From assembly GCA_002352605.1 (NCBI GenBank), contig DEIP01000066.1, positions 21,670-27,366 on the forward strand: a DNA stretch of 5,697 bases, given 5' to 3'. The position numbers and the translations under genes are program-made. Below the pieces are notes generated by a model, which was not told where the DNA came from, did no database searches, and saw nothing but the letters and a program-made list of their open reading frames with translations. How positions within the stretch are numbered: the stretch's first letter is position 1; each line of letters opens with the position of its first letter. Source of the stretch: Desulfobacteraceae bacterium UBA2771. Its GTDB lineage: Bacteria > Desulfobacterota > Desulfobacteria > Desulfobacterales > Desulfosarcinaceae. Below are positions 1 through 5,697 of the stretch, in pieces.

Positions 1-1038
1 AACGTCATCGACCAGTACGGCACTGACGCCTTCCGCTTCACCCTGGCCGCCTTTGCCGCCCAGGGCCGGGATGTGAGGATGAGCGAAAAACGCGTGGAAG
101 GCTACCGCCACTTTATCAACAAGCTGTGGAACGCCGCCCGGTTTTCCCTGATGCATCTGGACAAGGGCTATGATGCCATCGATGAGAAAAACATCTCTCT
201 GCGGGACCGCTGGATCCTCTCCCGCCTGAGCCGGGTGGTAGACCGGACCGAAGCCGCGCTGGACACCTACAAATTCAACGAGGCCGCCGGCGCCATCTAC
301 CAGTTCGTCTGGCACGAACTGTGCGACTGGTACCTGGAGGCCATCAAACCCACCTTATACGACAAAAACGGCTGCCGGGAAAAAACCGCCACACTGTCGG
401 TGCTGTGGGTTGTGTTCAAGGAGGCCCTGATCCTGCTTCACCCCTTTGCCCCCTTCGTCACCGAGGAGATCTGGCATTCGCTGCCCGGCACCAAAGGGTC
501 GATCATGAAAGCGGCCTGGCCGAATCACATCCGGCCCGGCAACGATCCGGTGGCCGAAAGGCAGATGGACACGGTGATGGCAATCATTACCGGCATCCGC
601 AACGTCCGCGGTGAGATGAACATCTCCCCCTCCACGGCCCTGACCGTAGCAACCCGCCCCGAGGCCCGGGAGGTCGGCGCGGTGATCGAAGATAACCGCG
701 AGCTGATCGTCAATCTGGCACGCCTCAACGGCATCACGGTAGACACCGGCATGTCACGGCCCAAAGCGGCGGCAACGGTCATGGTCAACGGGGCCACGGT
801 GTATGTGCTGCTGGAAGGCATCATCGATTTTACCCGGGAGCAGTTTCGCCTGGAAAAGGAAATCGGCAAACTGTCCAAAGCGTTGTCGAGCATGAATAAA
901 AAACTGGGCAACGAGGATTTTCTCCGGAAAGCGCCGGTGAAGGTGGTGGACGGGGTCCGCGAAAAACACGCCGCCATGCTGGAAAAACAGCAGGCCCTGG
1001 AAGCGACTCTGGAACGAATAAAGGCCATGATGGCTTGA
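1..1038 (+). CDS. valS: Valyl-tRNA synthetase, C-terminal part (5' end outside window)
   Basis: This is the last 345 codons of a class I aminoacyl-tRNA synthetase that charges tRNA-Val in the cytoplasm. The frame is open from base 1, so the catalytic Rossmann core, editing domain and KMSKS loop lie upstream, outside the window. The visible part begins with the post-KMSKS segment (IDQYGTDAFRFTLAAFAAQG, then RDVRMSEKRVEGYRHFINKLWNAARF, given here in two pieces). The helical anticodon-binding domain follows, with the ValRS-typical CDWYLEAIKP near 331-360 and LLHPFAPFVTEEIW near 436-477. IRNVRGEMNISPS lies near 595-633. The C-terminal tRNA-binding coiled coil occupies about 830-1035, with the familiar NEDFLRKAP...VVDGVREK pattern. 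The GTG at 73 is an internal valine codon, not a start. The gene ends at TGA 1036-1038, 39 bases before nadC, with no terminator hairpin between them, so co-transcription is plausible. The identification is secure. Confidence 0.96.
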   Translation, partial: NVIDQYGTDAFRFTLAAFAAQGRDVRMSEKRVEGYRHFINKLWNAARFSLMHLDKGYDAIDEKNISLRDRWILSRLSRVVDRTEAALDTYKFNEAAGAIYQFVWHELCDWYLEAIKPTLYDKNGCREKTATLSVLWVVFKEALILLHPFAPFVTEEIWHSLPGTKGSIMKAAWPNHIRPGNDPVAERQMDTVMAIITGIRNVRGEMNISPSTALTVATRPEAREVGAVIEDNRELIVNLARLNGITVDTGMSRPKAAATVMVNGATVYVLLEGIIDFTREQFRLEKEIGKLSKALSSMNKKLGNEDFLRKAPVKVVDGVREKHAAMLEKQQALEATLERIKAMMA

Positions 1039-1066
1039 CCCCGCGCCTTGCAAAAAACAGGTTGAT

Positions 1067-1071
1067 AAAGG
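1067..1071 (+). promoter_or_regulatory. Ribosome binding site of nadC
   Basis: AAAGG lies 6 bases before the ATG at 1078. It is a moderate Shine-Dalgarno match with good spacing and supports that start. Confidence 0.6.
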
Positions 1072-1077
1072 TAGACC

Positions 1078-1908
1078 ATGCATACCATCGACGATCTGAT
1101 CCAATTGGCCCTGCAGGAAGATATCGGCCCCGGTGACATCACCACGGACAACCTGGTCGCACCGCACACCCAGGGGAAAGGTGTCATCGTCGCCAAACAG
1201 GACCTGGTGGTCGCCGGCCTCCAGGTGGCCGAAAAGGTTTTTACCGCATTGGCGCCACGAATTGACTTCGAGGCCTTATGCGCGGATGGCGACCAGTTAC
1301 TGGCCGGCAGCACCGTGGTCGAGATTGAGGCTGGATTGGGCGCCCTGCTGAAGGGTGAACGCACCGCCTTGAACTTTCTTCAGCGCCTGTCCGGCATCGC
1401 CACCCAGGCCCGCGCCTTTGTCGGGGAGGTTGCCGGAACTTCGGTCAGGCTGGTAGATACCCGCAAGACCACCCCGGGCTGGCGGGTGCTCGAAAAATAC
1501 GCGGTGCGCATCGGCGGCGCCCACAACCACCGCATGGGTCTGTATGACGGTGTGTTGATCAAGGACAATCACATCGCCGTTTCCGGCGGCATCGCCAATG
1601 CGGTAAAAACCGTCCGGCAACAGATCTCCCACCTGGTTAAGGTGGAGGTGGAGGCGGCCACCTTCGAAGAAGTAAAGGCGGCGATGGCTGCCGATGCGGA
1701 TGTCATCATGCTGGACAACATGGATCTGGAACAGATCCGCCGGGCGGTCCGCATGATCGATAAAAAAGCCCTCGTGGAAGTGTCCGGCAACGTCACTCGG
1801 CAACGGCTCAAGACCCTGGCCCAAACCGGTGTGGATCTCATCTCCATCGGCGCCCTCACCCATTCCGCCGTGGCCGTGGACATGAGTATGAGGATCGAAA
1901 TGATATGA
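1078..1908 (+). CDS. nadC: Nicotinate-nucleotide pyrophosphorylase (carboxylating) / quinolinate phosphoribosyltransferase
   Basis: The enzyme converts quinolinate and PRPP to nicotinate mononucleotide, CO2 and pyrophosphate, the step where the de novo route enters NAD synthesis; it is cytosolic. The 276-residue length is normal for the family. The N-terminal domain opens with the usual EDIGPGDITTD (14-24). The barrel domain carries the substrate-binding motifs in order: ERTALNFLQRLSGIAT (94-109), DTRKTTPGWR (127-136), GGAHNHRMGLYD (146-157), IKDNHI (161-166), VEVE (189-192), MLDNM (211-215), EVSGN (234-238) and SIGALTHS (256-263). The arginine, histidine and lysine residues that bind quinolinate and phosphate in this family are in place, so the enzyme should be active. 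The start is ATG 1078, behind AAAGG, and places EDIGPGD at the usual distance from the N-terminus. It sits between valS and the rhomboid gene on the same strand; nadA and nadB are not in view. Confidence 0.97.
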   Translation: MHTIDDLIQLALQEDIGPGDITTDNLVAPHTQGKGVIVAKQDLVVAGLQVAEKVFTALAPRIDFEALCADGDQLLAGSTVVEIEAGLGALLKGERTALNFLQRLSGIATQARAFVGEVAGTSVRLVDTRKTTPGWRVLEKYAVRIGGAHNHRMGLYDGVLIKDNHIAVSGGIANAVKTVRQQISHLVKVEVEAATFEEVKAAMAADADVIMLDNMDLEQIRRAVRMIDKKALVEVSGNVTRQRLKTLAQTGVDLISIGALTHSAVAVDMSMRIEMI

Positions 1909-1956
1909 ATTTCAGGATTAAGATACCGATCTCCCAATCCCATAACCGATAGCGCC

Positions 1957-2931
1957 ATGATCCCCATTCGCGACACCACACCATCCAAAACCGTTCCGGT
2001 GGTCAACAACACCATCATCGGCGTCAATGTGGTGTTTTTCCTGGTGCAGCTGGCCCTGGGGCAAAGCCAGAACCATTTTGTTTACCTCTACGGCCTGGTC
2101 CCGGCAAAGTTCACGGTCCCCCAGGTGTCCGCCTATTTCTCCGTCGGCCAACGGATCCTTTCCCTGTTCACCTTCATGTTCCTTCACGGCGGATTCATGC
2201 ACCTGATCGGGAACATGTGGTCCCTTTACATTTTTGGCGACAATGTTGAAGAGCGTCTGGGACCGGCCCGCTACATCGCCTTCTACCTGCTGTGCGGCCT
2301 GGCATCGGGCATGATCCACCTGCTGTTCAATACCCACTCCAACGTTCCCACCATCGGTGCCAGCGGCGCCATCGCCGGCGTCATGGGGGCCTATTTCATC
2401 CTCTATCCCCGTTCGCGCATCCTCACCCTGATCCCCATCATCATCATCCCCTGGTTCGTGGAGATACCGGCTTTCTTCTTTCTGGGGATCTGGTTCCTCC
2501 TGCAGATTTTAAATGCCGCGGGAAGTTCAGGGCATGCCGGTGGGATTGCCTGGTGGGCACACATCGGCGGGTTCGTTTTTGGGGTCCTCTTTCTCAAGCT
2601 GTTCGACCGCATACCGGTCACGGGTGTTACCGGCCGGATGCGCCACGCCACCGAAAAGAAGCGATCCCGCCGCTTCCAGGTCGTTAAAACCGACAGTGGA
2701 AAGGAGGAGGCCGGCCTTTACGGCACCCTCACCATCACCCAGTATGAAGCCATGGTGGGCGCACGCAAACTGGTCACCGTCCCCTGGGGACTGCGGAAAC
2801 GGCTGTACAATGTCGTCGTGCCCCAGGGCATCGCAGACGGCCAGGTGTTACGGCTAAAGGGTGTGGGCAAGCCCAAATCCGACGGTACCCGGGGCGACAT
2901 GATGCTCAAGATCAGGGTTCAGCACATTTGA
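1957..2931 (+). CDS. Rhomboid intramembrane serine protease with C-terminal DnaJ-CTD-like domain
   Basis: This is a 324-residue rhomboid protease, which cleaves transmembrane substrates within the inner membrane. Six hydrophobic segments can be seen at about 19-35, 67-94, 103-125, 131-151, 157-186 and 195-217. The catalytic dyad is Ser136 in GASGAIAG and His202 in AHIGG; His82 and Asn86 in HLIGNMW match the oxyanion-hole residues of GlpG (His150, Asn154). The basic stretch RMRHATEKKRSRR (228-239) after the last segment fits a cytosolic C-terminus. Residues 253-324 are not rhomboid. They resemble DnaJ C-terminal subdomain II: LYGTLTITQYEAMVGARKL, then VPWG, then VVVPQGIADGQVLRLKGVGK and GTRGDMMLKIRV. 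No J domain, HPD motif or CxxCxGxG zinc finger is present. ATG 1957 is the first standard start after the nadC stop in the same frame, but has no clear Shine-Dalgarno sequence. Substrates cannot be told from the sequence. The protease call is secure; the tail domain is a by-eye match. Confidence 0.93.
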   Translation: MIPIRDTTPSKTVPVVNNTIIGVNVVFFLVQLALGQSQNHFVYLYGLVPAKFTVPQVSAYFSVGQRILSLFTFMFLHGGFMHLIGNMWSLYIFGDNVEERLGPARYIAFYLLCGLASGMIHLLFNTHSNVPTIGASGAIAGVMGAYFILYPRSRILTLIPIIIIPWFVEIPAFFFLGIWFLLQILNAAGSSGHAGGIAWWAHIGGFVFGVLFLKLFDRIPVTGVTGRMRHATEKKRSRRFQVVKTDSGKEEAGLYGTLTITQYEAMVGARKLVTVPWGLRKRLYNVVVPQGIADGQVLRLKGVGKPKSDGTRGDMMLKIRVQHI

Positions 2932-3011
2932 CCATGGATGACCATTTGGCGCCGCGGAAATCTCAATGTATCTCAAGTAGATTTTTTCTTTGTTGTTCTT
3001 TGGATAAAATT

Positions 3012-5003
3012 ATGAATCAAAAGCCGACCTATGAAGAGTTGGAACAAAGAGTCCAGGAATTGGAAAGCGCTGAATTGGCGAGCAAACGGGTTGAGGAGGC
3101 CTTGGTGGCGTCCGAGGGAAAATGGCGGAACGTCCTTGCCAACATTTTGCAAATCGGCATCTCTATCGATCCCCACGCTAAAATAATTTTTGCAAATGAT
3201 TACTTTTTGACCCTAACCGGATGGAAGAAACAAGAGGTTATCGGTAAGGATTGGTTTGACCTGTTCATTCCCGAAAATACCAGGGAAACGGTTCGTCAAG
3301 TGTTCAACATGCTAATGCGCCAAAAGGATTCCTTAGGATTTTCAACCCACGAAAACGATATCGTGACAAGGACCGGCGATTTGCGTAATGTGGTTTGGTC
3401 CAACATTCTTACCAGGGATGGCCAAGGAAATATTATAAACATCAACTGCCTCGGCATCGACCTTACCAAACGCAAGCGGGCGGAGCAAGCGCTTCGAGAA
3501 AGTGAGGAAAAATTTCGAACCCTTGTGGAAAAATCGCCACTTGGAATAGCTTTAATAGAAGATGATGGCGACGTTGAATATATCAACCCTCAATTCACCG
3601 ATATTTTTGGCTATACAATTGAAGATATTCCAACTGGAAAGGCTTGGTTTAAAAAATCTTATCCGGATAAGAAGTATCGCCGACAGGCTGTTAAGACCTG
3701 GATCGAAGACACTAAACGAATCAGCGTCGGACAGGCAAAATCGCGAGTTTTTTCTGTAACCTGTAAAGACGGAGCACAAAAAACAATCTATTTCAGACCG
3801 GTCATCATGGGAAGCCTTTACCGGTTTATGATCTACGAAGACATCACCGAAAAAGCGAAAATGGAACATCAGCTTCAGCAGGCCCGGAAATTCGAAGCAA
3901 TCGGCACCCTGGCTAGTGGTATCGCCCATGATTTCAACAACCTGATGATGGGCATACAGGGCAGGGCGTCACTGATGGCGGTAAACCTGGCCCCCTCCCA
4001 CACCCATCTGGAACACATCAAAGCCATTGAGGCGTGTATCCGAAGTGCGACGGGCCTGACAAGGCAGCTTTTGGGTTTCGCTCGTGGAGGCAAATACGAG
4101 GTAAAATCCATCAACATCAATGAACTGGTGCGCAATAGCGCAACCATGTTCAGCCGAACTCGAAAAGAGATAAAGATACACACCAAAATTCAGCCATCTC
4201 CTTTGGTTGTCGAAGCCGACCGAGGCCAGATCGAGCAGGTTCTGCTGAATATTTATGTCAACGCATGGCAAGCCATGCCGGATGGCGGGGAGCTTTACCT
4301 GGAAACAAAAGCCGCTATGCTGGACGATGACTTCTGCAAACCTTACCGGGTAGAACCCGGGCATTATGCCAAAGTGTCGGTTACGGATACCGGCAGCGGC
4401 ATGAATAAAGCCACACGGCAACAAATTTTCGACCCGTTTTTCACGACGAAAGAGATGGGCCGAGGTACCGGCCTGGGACTGGCTTCGGCATATGGGATCA
4501 TAAAAAATCATGGCGGAGTAATTACCGTCTACAGCGAAACCGGTAAAGGCACCACTTTCAACATCTATTTGCAACTATCAGAAAAAGAGATGTATCAAGA
4601 GAAAGCGACTAAAGGAGAGATCCTCAAAGGTTCGGAAACCATTCTTCTGGTTGATGATGAAGAGATCATTATAGATGTTGGACAAGCCATGCTGAAAACG
4701 TTGGGCTATCGTGTTGTTATTTCCAAGAGCGGTCCGGATGCCATCGAAAAGGTAACGGATATTGGAAACGAAATTGATCTCGTCATCCTTGACTTGATCA
4801 TGCCGAAGATGGACGGCGGAAAAACGTTCGATCGCATCCGCGAAATACAGCCGAAGATGCCGGTAATGCTGTCCAGCGGTTATGCCGTCAACGGACAATC
4901 TTCGGAAATTATGAGAAAGGGTTGCAATGGTTTTATTCAAAAGCCGTTCAACATTGCCACGCTTTCCCAAAAAATTCGAAACGTGTTGGGGCACGGTAAG
5001 TAA
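3012..5003 (+). CDS. Soluble PAS-PAS hybrid sensor histidine kinase with C-terminal receiver domain
   Basis: A 663-residue cytoplasmic hybrid kinase without membrane segments. Domains in order: heptad-like coiled coil (1-35, YEELEQRVQELE); PAS 1 (about 36-155); PAS 2 (about 164-283), joined by the usual RKRAEQALRESEEKFRTLVE linker; HisKA with the phosphorylated His306 in GIAHDFNN; HATPase with N-box NIYVNAWQAM (413-422), G1 box DTGSGM (459-464), F box DPFF (474-477) and G2 box GRGTGLGL (483-490); then a receiver domain (541-663) with acidic pair Asp548/Asp549, phosphoacceptor Asp594 (DLIMPKMDG), Ser621 and Lys644 (QKPF). All key residues are present, so it should autophosphorylate and pass phosphate to its own receiver. 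There is no output domain and no partner regulator nearby, so its target is unknown; the PAS ligand cannot be read. ATG 3012 is preferred because MNQKPTYEELEQRV is the usual opening of such kinases, and a weak GGA lies 7 bases upstream. The frame stays open back to TTG 2928, which overlaps the rhomboid stop; that 28-codon extension is Cys/Ser-rich and unlike the family. Confidence 0.93.
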   Translation: MNQKPTYEELEQRVQELESAELASKRVEEALVASEGKWRNVLANILQIGISIDPHAKIIFANDYFLTLTGWKKQEVIGKDWFDLFIPENTRETVRQVFNMLMRQKDSLGFSTHENDIVTRTGDLRNVVWSNILTRDGQGNIININCLGIDLTKRKRAEQALRESEEKFRTLVEKSPLGIALIEDDGDVEYINPQFTDIFGYTIEDIPTGKAWFKKSYPDKKYRRQAVKTWIEDTKRISVGQAKSRVFSVTCKDGAQKTIYFRPVIMGSLYRFMIYEDITEKAKMEHQLQQARKFEAIGTLASGIAHDFNNLMMGIQGRASLMAVNLAPSHTHLEHIKAIEACIRSATGLTRQLLGFARGGKYEVKSININELVRNSATMFSRTRKEIKIHTKIQPSPLVVEADRGQIEQVLLNIYVNAWQAMPDGGELYLETKAAMLDDDFCKPYRVEPGHYAKVSVTDTGSGMNKATRQQIFDPFFTTKEMGRGTGLGLASAYGIIKNHGGVITVYSETGKGTTFNIYLQLSEKEMYQEKATKGEILKGSETILLVDDEEIIIDVGQAMLKTLGYRVVISKSGPDAIEKVTDIGNEIDLVILDLIMPKMDGGKTFDRIREIQPKMPVMLSSGYAVNGQSSEIMRKGCNGFIQKPFNIATLSQKIRNVLGHGK

Positions 5004-5030
5004 ATTTCGATAATGCAATCAAATAGATTG

Positions 5031-5036
5031 AGGAGG
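5031..5036 (+). promoter_or_regulatory. Strong ribosome binding site that decides a TTG start
   Basis: A perfect AGGAGG ends 4 bases before TTG 5041. It supports TTG over the in-frame ATG at 5074, which has no such site and would remove the charged N-terminus of the signal peptide. Confidence 0.8.
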
Positions 5037-5040
5037 CGTA

Positions 5041-5673
5041 TTGAAAATACGGAAAATTGACACGACGCTGTTCATGGCGGTCCTTGCCTTCGCGGTGGTC
5101 GCCTGTTCCGGTTCGGGCACCCAAATGATCCAGACCCATATGGAAGAGGCGCATCTGGGCAAGCCGATCGGGGATGTGCTGATCATTGTCATTCTCGACA
5201 ATCAAAAGATCCGGGCAATTTATGAAAAACATGTCATGGACTGGCTCAATGTGAAGGGCGTTGAAGCGGTTATGAGTGCCGGCGCACTTCCCACCAATGC
5301 AAACACCAAGCTGGAGAAAGAGGCCATCATCGACGTCGTCGACAAGTATGAAAGCGACACCATATGGATATCCCATCTTGTGGGATGGGATGAAACGGAG
5401 GTATTCAGCCGTGACAGGCCGCGGTATTACCGCAACTACTACGGCTTTTACAATTATGGCTGTGGGGGATACATTACCTGGCCCACCATTTACGGTGAAA
5501 GGGTGCAATTCAGCCTTGAAACCCGGCTATACGACGTGAAGACAGAATCGCTGATCTGGGCCGGTGAATCACAGACCAAAAATCCGGAGACCACGGGGCA
5601 GGCCATCGGCCAGGTGGTCGATGCGGTGATGAAAGCACTCGAAAAAAATGGGTTGCTGCCAAAAACGCCATAG
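5041..5673 (+). CDS. Predicted outer-membrane lipoprotein of unknown function
   Basis: A 210-residue secreted lipoprotein. The TTG start gives a textbook signal peptide: a basic n-region (MKIRK), a hydrophobic stretch (about 9-20) and the lipobox VVAC with Cys22 as the lipidated residue. Ser at +2 rather than Asp suggests sorting to the outer membrane. The mature part begins with an alternating beta/alpha pattern: a strand at GDVLIIVILD (44-53), then a helix, a second strand at about 107-113 (TIWISHL), an aromatic and Gly-rich stretch at 129-151 (YYRNYYGFYNYGCGGY and on), a strand-rich part (RVQFSLETRLYDVKTESLIW, 154-173) and a C-terminal helix (184-203). The VQFSLETRLYDVKTESLIWAGE pattern recalls small envelope lipoproteins such as the DUF4136 type, but I do not recognise the family with confidence. 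A second cysteine, Cys141, sits inside the aromatic stretch. The gene starts 37 bases after the kinase stop. A weak sigma-70-like pair (TTGGGG 4986-4991, GATAAT 5009-5014, 17 bases apart) could give it its own promoter, but this is speculative. Confidence 0.85.
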   Translation: MKIRKIDTTLFMAVLAFAVVACSGSGTQMIQTHMEEAHLGKPIGDVLIIVILDNQKIRAIYEKHVMDWLNVKGVEAVMSAGALPTNANTKLEKEAIIDVVDKYESDTIWISHLVGWDETEVFSRDRPRYYRNYYGFYNYGCGGYITWPTIYGERVQFSLETRLYDVKTESLIWAGESQTKNPETTGQAIGQVVDAVMKALEKNGLLPKTP

Positions 5674-5697
5674 GTAGACCTCGTTATTTCCACCCAT

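Noticed and set aside
525..1364. Long open frame on the minus strand across the end of valS and the start of nadC
   Set aside because: It lies antisense to two well-identified genes, the translation is low-complexity Ser/Arg-rich without any domain pattern, and GC-rich coding DNA often leaves such open antisense frames.
2434..2452. CAT-rich microrepeat (CATCATCATCAT)
   Set aside because: It lies in frame inside the fifth membrane segment and simply encodes a run of isoleucines (PIIIIP); there is no sign of a wider repeat.
2981..3000. T-rich run upstream of the kinase, as a possible rho-independent terminator
   Set aside because: The T run (2982-2987) has no stable GC stem directly before it; the GGCGCC palindrome at 2948-2953 is too far away and too short.
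2994..3010. TTGTTC and TAAAAT as a promoter for the kinase
   Set aside because: The two boxes are only 5-6 bases apart instead of 16-18, and the TAAAAT sits 1 base before the chosen start codon.
3969..4574. 201-codon open frame on the minus strand within the kinase core
   Set aside because: It is fully antisense to the HisKA/HATPase domains, whose motifs are all intact; no family pattern was recognised in its translation.
5672..5680. AGGTAGACC, also found at 1069-1077 before nadC
   Set aside because: A single 9-base match in two unrelated contexts, one a ribosome binding region and one a gene end; no flanking similarity, so most likely chance.

Overview
The window reads as a stretch of a bacterial chromosome from a Gram-negative, most likely a Desulfobacterota (deltaproteobacterial, Desulfobacterales-like) organism. 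That placement is inference. It rests on the style of the hybrid kinase: the opening MNQKPTYEELEQRV, the NAWQAMP N-box and the GRGTGLGL/IKNHGG kinase core are, from memory, very common in sulfate-reducer kinases. A lipobox-type lipoprotein fits too. All five genes are on the + strand with short gaps, and there are no RNA genes, CRISPR arrays, insertion sequences or clear terminators.

Left part (1-2931, GC-rich, housekeeping style): the 3' end of valS (valyl-tRNA synthetase; its start lies outside the window), then a complete nadC (quinolinate phosphoribosyltransferase, NAD synthesis) 39 bases later, then a complete six-segment rhomboid serine protease 48 bases after nadC. The rhomboid carries a cytosolic C-terminal tail that looks like the second substrate-binding subdomain of DnaJ (Hsp40) without the J domain or zinc finger. 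This fusion is the most unusual thing in the window.

Middle (3012-5003): a soluble hybrid sensor kinase (coiled coil, PAS, PAS, HisKA, HATPase, receiver). Base composition falls sharply where it begins and varies within the gene: AT-rich sensor, GC-richer kinase core, AT-rich receiver. This suggests domain shuffling or acquisition. It has no DNA-binding output domain and no response regulator partner in view.

Right part (5041-5673): a 210-residue predicted outer-membrane lipoprotein of unknown function, starting at TTG behind a perfect AGGAGG.

The first three genes may be co-transcribed. The kinase and the lipoprotein need not belong to the same unit, and nothing seen ties all five into one pathway. 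Apart from the protease fusion and the mosaic kinase, this is an ordinary region.
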